A DNA stretch of 64,000 nucleotides from Paenibacillus_AA sp045062745 (GTDB lineage: Bacteria > Bacillota > Bacilli > Paenibacillales > NBRC-103111), in NCBI RefSeq assembly GCF_045062745.1, contig NZ_JBJGED010000017.1, forward strand, positions 99,070 through 163,069, given 5' to 3'. Every line of letters starts with the position of its first letter. The first letter of the stretch is position 1. The translations under genes and the position numbers were made by a program. A model generated the notes under the pieces. That model searched no databases. It was not told the DNA's origin and saw only the letters and a list, made by a program, of their open reading frames with translations. Shown here in pieces: positions 16,603 through 25,146 of the stretch.

Positions 16603-18999
16603 CTACTCATAGTGTGCCTGCAGCCTGGGTTTACCGGGTGCATGCGCTTCCCGGTATTTGCCCGGGGGGACGCCCTCCAATTTCTTAAAGGCTCGAATAA
16701 AAACGACATCGTTGGTGTATCCGACCATCTGAGCCAGTTGCGCGTTCGTAAGCTCGGCCCCCTCCATCAGCTGTTTGGCCTTCTCGATCCGCGCCCGGGT
16801 GATCCGGTCGATCAAATTTTGGCCGCTCGCTTTTTTGAAGAAACTCGAGATGTATTGAGGCGTCATGCGGAAATGATCGGCGATCATGACGAGGCCGAGA
16901 TTCGCATCGGACAAGTGGGTATCGATATAGACTTGGATCTCGCTCAGCAATTGTCTGCTATGGTCGCTCGGGTCGGTTCGGAATGACAGGGCCAGTCGTT
17001 CATAGAGCCGTTTCGTCGCGTTATGCATGTCTTCCGCCGTGGTGCATCCGAAGAGATGCTTTACCGGATCGAAGTTGCGGCCCAACAACGCCTCGTGATC
17101 GACGTCCGTCGAGTTCATGATTTTCAGGAACGTGCTCACGATGTTGAAGAACAGACATTTCCCCAGCTCCGGCGTCATTCCTTCCGAATGAATATTCATG
17201 GCGTAGATGTTGTCCAGCAGCTTGGCTACGTTCTCCACGTCCCCGCTCTTCACGTGATTGACCAGCTGGACCTCGAACTCGATCGGATAGTAATAATGAT
17301 GCTTGGCCTCCCGGAGCTCCCCGAAATGAATAATGGCGTTGCGTCCCTTGAACATGCGGTAATCGAGGGCCGCCATCGCCTCGAGATAGGCGCTTCCGAT
17401 CTTCCCGGCTCCCTCGTGTACGCTGCTGGCCGCAATTGTAGCGGTGACATGATACCGTTCCTTCATTAGGCGAAGAAGGGCTTCTGCCAGCTCTCGCAGT
17501 TCTTCCGCAAGTTGCTCGGCAGGCATCGGATGGAAATTGACGAGCAACGCCACGCGGTCACGCTCCAAATCGACCGCGAAGCCTTGATGACGAGAATTCG
17601 CGAGTTCGGTGCCGATATTCGAGATGATGAACCGGATTAGCCCCCACAGCCGCTCTGATCGGTCCTCAGAGAACCGCGAGATGTCCTCTACCTGTACGAG
17701 GAAGACGGCGAACACATTCGACACGAATTGTATGTCCGTGAAGCCAAGAGTGGGGTCCTCCTCCCCCGTCTGCTCCGGGTCGACGTAACCGCGGATCAAC
17801 CGGGACAAGAAATCGGCTCGCATGACCGGCGTTTGCTGCGACAATCGGTTCCGCAGATGCCGTTCCTCCACGAAAGACCCTTCGATCGTTTGCCGGATAA
17901 AGTCATATTCGTTGGCAGCCGGCTTATCGGGGACCGGTTTGCCCTGCACGATCGCATCCACCACCCGTTTGACCGGACGGTAGTGGCGGTAGGCTAGCCA
18001 GCACGCCGCGACGACACCGGCAACAAGCGAAGCTATAAATAAGGACAGCGCCAGCTTCTTGATATACATGACGCGCTGCATGAACCGGTCTCTCGGCATG
18101 ACCGAGACATAATGCCATCCGGCCTGCTTGGATTCCGTATAGGACACCATGCTCTCGGTGCCGTTCAGCGTTTCGTCGAACAACCCCGACGGTCCTGTCA
18201 GCCGTTCGAGGACCCTGTCCGGGAGCATAGCCCCCTTCTCGTTGCTGGCGACAATCATTCGATTGCGGTCCACGATATAGATCGTGCTGTCGTTCGCCGA
18301 TTCGAGCTGGCGGAACATCTCCTGCACCTGCTGGGCGTCGATCAAGATGACAAGGGCGCCGCGCTTGCCGGATATTTCATGCAGCGGCAGCGACTGTACG
18401 TACGTGATGACGTCCGCCGGATTGCCGCCCGCCTCCTCCGGGTTCTGCAGCAGCACGGACGAAGGCAAGTACGCCATGTTGTGGGACCCGCCCAGTACCG
18501 ATCGGCGCCATGTCTCGTAGTCCATCTGCGCGTATTTGTAATAGCTGTTGTAGAACATCCGGGCGTCCGTCCGCATATCCGGCTTCAGAATGACGTCCCC
18601 CGCCTGGAGATGGACGTAGAAATCTTTGACGAATCCGCTTACAAAGCTTTTGAAGCGGCTCAAGTATTCGCGAACAAACTCTACTTGCCGATAGGACTCC
18701 TCCTCGTCGGATCTGTCGCCGCTGAGCAGGTAACTGAGTTTCGGCTGGAACACGATCTGCTTGGCCAATATATCCACTTCTTTGAGCTTGTTGTCCAGGG
18801 AGAGCCGGAGCTGCTCCAGCATGGCCGAATTCGAACGCTCCGCATTGCTCTCCATGACATTCTCCACTTGGGCATACAGGAAGAGTCCCATCGCCATAGG
18901 AAGCATGAGAATCAGGAGGTTCGACACGATCATCGTTTTCAAGACTCGACTCCGGCCGCGTTTGCGCAGGCGGGGCAGAAGGTTGGATAGCGAAAGCAT
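16603..18999 (-). CDS. Membrane-anchored AraC-family sensor-regulator (cluster 2)
   Basis: A 798-residue paralogue of the cluster 1 regulator: transmembrane helix near residues 20-43, an extracellular sensor region, a second helix near 310-332 ending in the same RHYRPVK motif, and a C-terminal AraC domain (about 690-790; IADHFRMTPQYISSFF and LAQMVGYTNDVVFIRAF). The chosen ATG has GGAGG eight bases upstream; the ATG five codons earlier overlaps that ribosome binding site. The gene lies between the permeases and the oxidoreductase in one minus-strand operon, so it probably controls its own operon. It has no receiver domain. Confidence 0.88.
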   Translation of the reverse strand: MLSLSNLLPRLRKRGRSRVLKTMIVSNLLILMLPMAMGLFLYAQVENVMESNAERSNSAMLEQLRLSLDNKLKEVDILAKQIVFQPKLSYLLSGDRSDEEESYRQVEFVREYLSRFKSFVSGFVKDFYVHLQAGDVILKPDMRTDARMFYNSYYKYAQMDYETWRRSVLGGSHNMAYLPSSVLLQNPEEAGGNPADVITYVQSLPLHEISGKRGALVILIDAQQVQEMFRQLESANDSTIYIVDRNRMIVASNEKGAMLPDRVLERLTGPSGLFDETLNGTESMVSYTESKQAGWHYVSVMPRDRFMQRVMYIKKLALSLFIASLVAGVVAACWLAYRHYRPVKRVVDAIVQGKPVPDKPAANEYDFIRQTIEGSFVEERHLRNRLSQQTPVMRADFLSRLIRGYVDPEQTGEEDPTLGFTDIQFVSNVFAVFLVQVEDISRFSEDRSERLWGLIRFIISNIGTELANSRHQGFAVDLERDRVALLVNFHPMPAEQLAEELRELAEALLRLMKERYHVTATIAASSVHEGAGKIGSAYLEAMAALDYRMFKGRNAIIHFGELREAKHHYYYPIEFEVQLVNHVKSGDVENVAKLLDNIYAMNIHSEGMTPELGKCLFFNIVSTFLKIMNSTDVDHEALLGRNFDPVKHLFGCTTAEDMHNATKRLYERLALSFRTDPSDHSRQLLSEIQVYIDTHLSDANLGLVMIADHFRMTPQYISSFFKKASGQNLIDRITRARIEKAKQLMEGAELTNAQLAQMVGYTNDVVFIRAFKKLEGVPPGKYREAHAPGKPRLQAHYE

Positions 19000-19107
19000 G
19001 ATGCATTCCTCCATTGAAACCAGATGCGGAAATTAATCATGTAACTTCGCCGGCTAGCAAACGGATTCCTCTACAGGCCCACATGGTGAGTGAAGTCCTC
19101 CAGCTCC

Positions 19108-19989
19108 CTATTCCTTGATGGCGCCGATCAGGACGCCCTTGACGAAATATTTTTGCAGGAACGGGTACAAGAGCAGAATCGGCAGCGTCGATACGATAAT
19201 CGTCGCGTACTTGATCGTCTCCGCGATGGCGAGTCTATCTTCTGCCGCGGCTCCCGTCATCATGTTGTCCGTCGTATTGGTGATCAGGATCTCCCTCAGC
19301 ACCAGCTGCAGCGGGAACAGCTCCCGGTCCCTCAGATAGATGAGCGCGCCGAAGTAGGAATTCCAATGTCCGACCGCATACCAGAGAATCATGACCGCGA
19401 TGACCGGCATGGACAGCGGGATGATGATCCGGAACAAAATGGTCAGATCGCTCGCCCCGTCGATCTTGGCGGATTCCTCCAGGCTGACCGGAACGGATTG
19501 AAAGCCCGTGCGCATAATGATCATATTGAACGTGCCGATCGCTCCCGGAATGAGCAGAGCCCAAACGGTGTTCAGCATACCTAGATGATTAATCAGCAGA
19601 TAAGTGGGAATCAGCCCTCCGCCGAAAAACATCGTGATCACGATGAGCATCATCAACAAGTTCTTGAAATACAAATTCCTTCGCGACAGCACATAAGCGC
19701 CAATGGCCGTCGAGACCAAATTAATGGCCGTCCCGACCACGACGTAGAACAGTGTATTCCGATATCCCACTTGGATCATCGGATTGTTGAACACCGCCTT
19801 GTAGGCGTCCCAATTCAAGCCGAGCGGTCTTAGCAGCAGCCCCCGGTGCTGGGCGATCGAAGCGGGTTCGCTTAAGGAAGCGAGCGCCACGTACACGAAC
19901 GGGTACAAGGTCACGAAGCAAAGCCCCAGCATGAACAGCACGTTGAAGACCCCGAAAGCTTTTTCCCCCGCGGACAATCGGTTCCGCAT
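19108..19989 (-). CDS. Carbohydrate ABC transporter permease, MalG/YtcP-type (cluster 2)
   Basis: A 293-residue CUT1 permease with six predicted helices and the EAA loop ESAKIDGASDLTILFRI near residue 170. AGGGGGG lies nine bases before the ATG. It follows the LplB-type permease by 16 bases and precedes the regulator by 108. The extreme C-terminus (FVKGVLIGAIKE) is nearly the same as in the cluster 1 protein, marking them as paralogues from the same expanded family. Confidence 0.93.
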   Translation of the reverse strand: MRNRLSAGEKAFGVFNVLFMLGLCFVTLYPFVYVALASLSEPASIAQHRGLLLRPLGLNWDAYKAVFNNPMIQVGYRNTLFYVVVGTAINLVSTAIGAYVLSRRNLYFKNLLMMLIVITMFFGGGLIPTYLLINHLGMLNTVWALLIPGAIGTFNMIIMRTGFQSVPVSLEESAKIDGASDLTILFRIIIPLSMPVIAVMILWYAVGHWNSYFGALIYLRDRELFPLQLVLREILITNTTDNMMTGAAAEDRLAIAETIKYATIIVSTLPILLLYPFLQKYFVKGVLIGAIKE

Positions 19990-20005
19990 AGCTTCTTGCC
20001 CCCCT

Positions 20006-20977
20006 CTACCATAGTTTGTGTTCGCTAACCCGCTTGCTGATCGTGTTCGACAGGACGAGCAAGATGAAGCTGACGACGGAGTTGAACAGACCGACCGCCG
20101 TAGTGAAGCCGTAATCGGTCTCCAGCACGCCCCTCCGGTAGACGAACGTCGAGATGACGTCCCCCGTCTCGTACGTGAGCGGGCTGTACATGAGCAGCAC
20201 CTTCTCGCTGCCTACGCTCATCATGGAGCCCATGTTGAGGATGAAGATGATGACGATCGTCGGCATCATGCCGGGCAATGTGATGTGCAGCATCTGCTTC
20301 CACCGGCCGGCCCCGTCCATCTTGGCGGCTTCGTACAGCGTCGGGTCGATCGTCGCGATAGCGGCGAGATAGATGATCGATCCCCAGCCTACGCCCTGCC
20401 AAATGCCCGAGCCGACGAACAAGGTCCGGAACCAGCCCGGCTCCTTCATGAAGACGATCGTCTCCAGTCCGAAGAAGGCCAGAATTTGATTGATAAGCCC
20501 GTCTCGGGCGAGAAAATCGTACATGATCCCGACAACGACGACGATCGAGATGAAGTGCGGCAAATAGGAAATCGTCTGCACCGCACGCTTGAACAGGCTG
20601 CTGCGGATTTCATTGAGCAGCAAAGCCAAGATGATCGGAGCCGGGAACGCGAATAGGAGCTCATAGACGTTAATCAGAAGCGTATTGCGCAGCAGCCTCC
20701 CGAAATAATAGCTGTCAAAAAATTTCTGGAAATGGTCGAAGCCGATCCAGGGGCTGCCCCATACCCCGTCTGCCACGCTGTAATCCTTGAACGCCATGAG
20801 CAAGCCGTACATCGGGGCATAATGGAACACCGCATAATAGAGCACGACCGGCAGCGCCAGCAAGTACACGAACCGGTTCCGTTTTAGATCTTTTGCCATC
20901 GTGGTCCATTTTCCCGCATTGCCGCCGGGAACAGCCCGACTTCGCTTCCCGAGGAAGGACTTCTGTACAGCCGACAA
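20006..20977 (-). CDS. ABC transporter permease, LplB/MalF-type (cluster 2)
   Basis: A 323-residue CUT1 permease, EAA loop EAAKMDGAGRWKQMLHI near residue 214, ending in the SEHKLW tail typical of LplB proteins. The start shown is TTG with only AGGG six bases upstream; an ATG at residue 27 (MAKDLKRNRFVYLL) directly precedes the first membrane helix and is a credible alternative. It sits 79 bases downstream of the binding-protein gene. Confidence 0.9.
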   Translation of the reverse strand: MSAVQKSFLGKRSRAVPGGNAGKWTTMAKDLKRNRFVYLLALPVVLYYAVFHYAPMYGLLMAFKDYSVADGVWGSPWIGFDHFQKFFDSYYFGRLLRNTLLINVYELLFAFPAPIILALLLNEIRSSLFKRAVQTISYLPHFISIVVVVGIMYDFLARDGLINQILAFFGLETIVFMKEPGWFRTLFVGSGIWQGVGWGSIIYLAAIATIDPTLYEAAKMDGAGRWKQMLHITLPGMMPTIVIIFILNMGSMMSVGSEKVLLMYSPLTYETGDVISTFVYRRGVLETDYGFTTAVGLFNSVVSFILLVLSNTISKRVSEHKLW

Positions 20978-21056
20978 CCGAATCCCTACTTTCCGGGTGT
21001 GAAATGATGGATCGACGGGAGAGGATTCGGATCTTCCCCCGCCTCAGCTTGAGTGC

Positions 21057-22673
21057 TTAGCGTTTGCCGTAGCGTTCCAAGGCGGATTGTTGAATTTTCA
21101 TCGCTTCTTCGAGACCCATCCCTTGAATCGTTTTTACATACTTGTCGAAATTGTCCAGCGGCTCGACGCCCATCACGAATTTCAAATACATCTCGTCCTT
21201 ATACGTGTTGATGTCGGCCATAATCGACGCGTACCGGCTGCTCTCTTCCCTCGTCGGCGTCGTCCGGGGCATTTTCTTCTCCAGCGTAGGAGCGGCCCAT
21301 ACTTTCTTGGAGTTCTGCAGATCGGCGGCACTCGTGTACTGCTCGTCAAAACGGAGATCCAGCATGAACGGTCCGCTGAACGTAGCGCGATTATGCTTGG
21401 ACATCGATTGGACCGCCGGGAGTCCCGTCGGATCGTTCAGGACCTCATTCTTAAACACCGGCTTGCCGTTCTGCATCGTGTAGCTGACGCCTTCCTTCCC
21501 GAAGTTGAACAGCAGCGTCCCGGCGTCGGAATAAGCGTAATCCAGCCATTTGACCGTTTCGATCGGGTTCTTGTTGCTAGTTGTGATGGCGGCGCCGATC
21601 CCGGTGTAGGCGAAGTCTTTATAGCCCCAAATTTGTTTATCTCCCTTGTTCATGACGGGGTAAGGGGCGGCCATCAACCGGAAGTTTTTGTCCTTGTCCT
21701 TCATGAGCGTCGCGTACTTGCCGATGCCCCCGGCGGTATACAGCACAGCTGATCCGATCTGGCTGCCCGTAATTTTGGCGTCGAGCATTTTCGCGTCGGT
21801 CGTGGCAAAATCTTTATCAAGCAATCCTTCCTTGTACCATTTGTTCATCAGCGTCAGGAACTCTTTGAACTTCGGATCGATCGGACCGTACTTGACCTTG
21901 CCGTTCTCCTGATAAAATCCGAAGTTGATGCCATAAGCGCCGAGGAAGGCGGTAGATAGTTCCACATCGCCTTTCGGCAAATATAGTGGAATCTCGTCCG
22001 GTTGGCCGTTGCCGTTCGGATCCTTTTCTTTAAACGCTTTCAAAACGGTGTACCATTCGTCAATTGTAGTGGGCATCTGCAGCCCCAGCTTGTCGAGCCA
22101 GTCCTGGCGGATCGTCATGCCGAGGAACACCTTCAGCTTCTCATCCGAGCGGATAAACGGGAACGAATAGATGCTGCCGTCGTCGGTCATGATTTCCTTT
22201 TTCCATTCCGGATGATCGGCAAGCACTTTCTTGAAGTTGGGCGCGTACTTGTCGATCAGATCGTTCAGCTTGATAATCTTGCCGTCCTTGATCGCCTTCT
22301 CCGGTCCGCCCGGATACCCGATCCAGGAATATTCGATGACGTCCGGCAGCTTATCCGAGGTCAACATCAGGTTGAACTGCTCCGAGGCTTGCTGGCCCTG
22401 CGGCGGGTGCTGGAAATCGACCTTCACGCCGGTCAGGCGCTCCAGTTCCTTGTATGCCTCGATCTCGTTGTAGCTTTTCATCGTCGCGGATACTTGGGTG
22501 ACCATCTGCACCCAATACGACAGATTGGTCAGCTTCGGCGGGGTTTCCTCGGTCTTGCCCGCCGTTGCGGCCGGTCCCCCTGCCGATCCGCCGCAGCCGG
22601 CAGCCGATAACGCCATCGCCGTTGTCAGCAGGGCCGCACCGGCTTGCTTAAGCTTCAGTCGCGCCAATCTCAT
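21057..22673 (-). CDS. Extracellular solute-binding lipoprotein (LplA-like), first gene of cluster 2
   Basis: 538 residues with a lipoprotein signal whose lipobox AAGC gives lipidated Cys27. The loop DPNGNGQPDEIPLY marks the same binding-protein family as in cluster 1, though the proteins are otherwise well diverged. GGGAGG lies only three bases before the ATG, a short spacing. As first gene of a six-gene minus-strand operon (binding protein, two permeases, regulator, oxidoreductase, M60 peptidase), it should set substrate specificity. The presence of an M60 peptidase suggests host- or mucin-type glycans, which is inference only. Confidence 0.92.
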   Translation of the reverse strand: MRLARLKLKQAGAALLTTAMALSAAGCGGSAGGPAATAGKTEETPPKLTNLSYWVQMVTQVSATMKSYNEIEAYKELERLTGVKVDFQHPPQGQQASEQFNLMLTSDKLPDVIEYSWIGYPGGPEKAIKDGKIIKLNDLIDKYAPNFKKVLADHPEWKKEIMTDDGSIYSFPFIRSDEKLKVFLGMTIRQDWLDKLGLQMPTTIDEWYTVLKAFKEKDPNGNGQPDEIPLYLPKGDVELSTAFLGAYGINFGFYQENGKVKYGPIDPKFKEFLTLMNKWYKEGLLDKDFATTDAKMLDAKITGSQIGSAVLYTAGGIGKYATLMKDKDKNFRLMAAPYPVMNKGDKQIWGYKDFAYTGIGAAITTSNKNPIETVKWLDYAYSDAGTLLFNFGKEGVSYTMQNGKPVFKNEVLNDPTGLPAVQSMSKHNRATFSGPFMLDLRFDEQYTSAADLQNSKKVWAAPTLEKKMPRTTPTREESSRYASIMADINTYKDEMYLKFVMGVEPLDNFDKYVKTIQGMGLEEAMKIQQSALERYGKR

Positions 22674-23147
22674 GCGCCTCCCTTTTCCTCATGTGTGTAT
22701 AAGATTCGATGGAACCCATCTTTCTCTTATGGCTCCCACTTTATCGTCCCGCCTTCCATTCGAACACATCCACGTTTACAAGCGTACAATACTTTTTTAA
22801 TCCGCTGCACTGACTAATCTTAAGATGGACTGATTATATTAGTGGTGCTGCTGCCAGAGGTACTTGGTTGTGGCGTTCAGTTAGGCGCGTAATGAGGGCA
22901 GGCAGAGGGGTTCCGACCGCTGCCCAAAATCTTGTGCTTTGAATTGTTGTTTGTTTAGGTGAGCACAATATTTCAAAGGCGGACAAGTTTCGGACCGAGT
23001 TACTCCACTTTTGTAGATTTAGTTTCATACCCGTCCTGTCACAAAATCAAAACACTATTTGTCTTAAACTAAGCAGGGAGAAATAAAGGAGGCCGCGGAC
23101 GAGTCCGACGATTGGAAATCCAAACTATTAGAAAAAGGGAGAGGAAA
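22674..23147. other. Intergenic region between diverging cluster 2 and azoR
   Basis: About 470 bases without a credible gene. It must carry the cluster 2 promoter on the minus strand and the azoR promoter on the plus strand, but no textbook -35/-10 pair stands out. An inverted repeat TTAGTTT (23019-23025) / AAACTAA (23066-23072) lies on the azoR side, and AAAGGAGG at 23087-23094 is a stray ribosome-binding-like sequence 54 bases before the azoR start. I see no conserved RNA. Confidence 0.4.
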
Positions 23148-23792
23148 ATGGAGAGATTACTCGTCATTAATGCACACCCCAAGGTGGATGCCGATTCATC
23201 CGTAAGCTTGCAAGTGCTTCGGCGGTTCCTGGAAATTTACAGGAAACTTAATCCGGAAGGGCCGATAGAACAAATCGATTTATATCGTGAACACATTCCC
23301 TGCATTGACCATGTTTTCCTGAGTGCGCAGGAGAAAATGAGGAGGAATGAGCGTCTGACCGAAGAAGAGCAGCGTCTGGCCTCCCGTATGTCGGATATCG
23401 TTCGGCAGTTTAAGCGGGCGAAAAAATACGTCATAGCGATGCCGCTGCATAACTTCAATATCCCGTCGAAGCTTAAAGACTACATGGATAACATTCTGAT
23501 CCCTAAAGAAACTTTCGCCTATACGGAGAATGGATCGGTCGGGTTGCTGAACGACGGCCGAGGCCTGCTCGTAATTCAAGCGAGCGATGGGGTGTATACG
23601 AACAACGACTGGTACACGGAAGTGGAATATTCGCATAAATACTTGAAATCCATGTTCAATTTTATGGGCGTCCAGAACTATCAGATCATCCGTGCACAAG
23701 GAAATGCATTTCTTGATCGGAGGGACATATTGACAAAAGCATTTCAAGAAGCCGAATTAGCGGCTGCTTCCCTGACCGAGGTAGGTAGTTAA
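23148..23792 (+). CDS. azoR: FMN-dependent NADH-azoreductase (AzoR family)
   Basis: A 214-residue flavodoxin-like-fold protein. The N-terminal LLVINAHPKVDADSSVSLQV is the FMN phosphate-binding loop, PLHNFNIPSKLKDYMDNI is the family's flavin-contact motif, and RGLLVIQASDG is the next conserved strand. Members form homodimers and reduce quinones and azo compounds with NAD(P)H, protecting against thiol-reactive electrophiles. The ATG is preceded by GGGAGAGG; a TTG 12 codons upstream is less likely. It is monocistronic and ends before a strong bidirectional terminator. Confidence 0.9.
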   Translation: MERLLVINAHPKVDADSSVSLQVLRRFLEIYRKLNPEGPIEQIDLYREHIPCIDHVFLSAQEKMRRNERLTEEEQRLASRMSDIVRQFKRAKKYVIAMPLHNFNIPSKLKDYMDNILIPKETFAYTENGSVGLLNDGRGLLVIQASDGVYTNNDWYTEVEYSHKYLKSMFNFMGVQNYQIIRAQGNAFLDRRDILTKAFQEAELAAASLTEVGS

Positions 23793-23914
23793 GGAGTGGT
23801 AAACTTTAGGTCTGGAGCACGCCCACAAAACGGAAGGTTGCGCCTTCTTCTGGACTGCACAAACGGCGAAGTTAGTTAGCATTATGGGTTGCGGAACAAG
23901 TGAACATTCCTTTG

Positions 23915-23951
23915 AAAAAACCTCTGGAACATGATGTCCCAGAGGTTTTTT
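23915..23951. terminator. Bidirectional terminator between azoR and TerC gene
   Basis: AAAAAACCTCTGG and CCAGAGGTTTTTT form a perfect 13-bp stem with an 11-base loop; the A-run and T-run give a U-tail in both directions. It lies between convergent genes and should serve both. Confidence 0.9.
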
Positions 23952-23995
23952 CACGTTGGAAATCAGTTAAAAGCGCGAGGCCCGGCCAGGCTCCC

Positions 23996-24694
23996 TTACG
24001 AGGCCTCCGAATGCGCCTCTACCTTCTTCTCCGGAGCCATGCGGCTTTTCAGCCAGCCGGCCACGAGCACGACGCCGATCAGGACGACGATGATCGTCCA
24101 CTTGAGCGCGCCGCTGCTGCCGATCCAATCGTGGATGAACGGTTCGTCCACGATCATCTTCCCGGCGGTCAGCGCGAGCACGGCGCCCCCGATGTAGATC
24201 GCCGACGGGAAGCGCGCCATGATCTTCAGCACGAATGTGCTGCCCCAGACCATGATCGGCACGCTGATGATCAGCCCGGCGATGACGAGCCCGTAACTCC
24301 CGTGAGCCGCGCCCGCGACCGCCAGGACATTGTCGATCCCCATCACCGCATCGGCGATGACGATGGTCCGGATCGCCGCCCCGAGCGATGCCCCGGCCTT
24401 CACATTCCCGTGATCCTTCTCGCTAACGAGCAACTTGTAAGCGATCCACAGCAAGAACAATCCGCCCCCGAGCAGCAGCCCCGGGATCGCGAGCAGCCAC
24501 ACGACCGCGAGCGTCGCGACCGCCCGGATGACGACGGCTCCGACCGTTCCCCAGATGATCGCTTGCTTCTGCTGCTGCTTCGGCAAGTTCCGGGCCGCCA
24601 TGCCGATGACGATGGCATTGTCCCCGGCGAGCAACAGATCGATCAGAACAATAATTGCGAGGGCCGAGAGCATATCCAGCGTCAACCATTCCAT
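23996..24694 (-). CDS. TerC-family integral membrane protein, probable manganese exporter (YjbE/YkoY-like)
   Basis: 232 residues with about seven membrane helices and the TerC hallmarks: an acidic residue in helix 1 (IVLIDLLLAGDNAIVIGMA), the ADAVMGIDNVLAVAGAA motif and a C-terminal basic tail. The start is the ATG with AAAGGGGAG nine bases upstream. In B. subtilis relatives, TerC proteins export Mn(II), often to metallate secreted proteins. The decisive context is a manganese-sensing yybP-ykoY riboswitch and terminator directly upstream, which strongly supports a manganese role here. Monocistronic. Confidence 0.9.
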   Translation of the reverse strand: MEWLTLDMLSALAIIVLIDLLLAGDNAIVIGMAARNLPKQQQKQAIIWGTVGAVVIRAVATLAVVWLLAIPGLLLGGGLFLLWIAYKLLVSEKDHGNVKAGASLGAAIRTIVIADAVMGIDNVLAVAGAAHGSYGLVIAGLIISVPIMVWGSTFVLKIMARFPSAIYIGGAVLALTAGKMIVDEPFIHDWIGSSGALKWTIIVVLIGVVLVAGWLKSRMAPEKKVEAHSEAS

Positions 24695-24761
24695 TGTTTG
24701 CCACTCCCCTTTGTGATATGATCGGCCGCCTGACGTCCAGGCGAAGCTCGCCAGACAACGC

Positions 24762-24793
24762 AAAAGCGGCCCTCCCTAACGGTAAAGGCCGCT
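24762..24793 (-). terminator. Expression-platform terminator of the manganese riboswitch
   Basis: Read on the minus strand, AGCGGCC pairs with GGCCGCT and is followed by TTTTG. The 5' arm region includes GGCCTTTACCGTTA (24777-24790), which is complementary to a segment next to the aptamer (24832-24844), so terminator and antiterminator are mutually exclusive. Confidence 0.8.
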
Positions 24794-24829
24794 CTCCATA
24801 GACAAAGAGATCGTGCGCAGCAGACAGCA

Positions 24830-24945
24830 AAGCCTTTACCGTTATGGCAAAGGTCTTGCTAACAACGAAATTCGTTGCCAACAAAGCCGGGGATGACACC
24901 CATCCCGTAATGACGACTTTGCTGTAGCAGCTACTCCCCTTTGAT
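24830..24945 (-). promoter_or_regulatory. yybP-ykoY manganese riboswitch
   Basis: On the minus strand this leader opens with CAAAGGGGAGTAGC (24930-24943) and ends with GTTAGCAAGACCTTTGCC, the two conserved halves of the yybP-ykoY aptamer; the internal GCTGCTACAGCAAAGTC and the hairpin around ACGAATTTCGT fit as well. CAAAGG and CCTTTG form helix P1. The class binds Mn(II) and turns on exporters. Here the P1 3' strand can instead pair with GGTAAAGG just downstream, suggesting how metal binding frees an antiterminator (see findings). Confidence 0.92.
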
Positions 24946-25146
24946 TCGATTGTCTCCATCGTACCGGATGCAGGGCTAAATTGTCAAGGAACCGTCAGTC
25001 CAATAGCGCCGCCCGATATGTTAATATAACATTAAGCAAATCATGCACATCCAGAGATAGAGAGCCTCTATAGCAAGGGGGAATGGCTCATTCAAACGAT
25101 TCAGGCCTGGAAACAACCGTCCTACAAACGCAAGCTGTTCTGGTTC

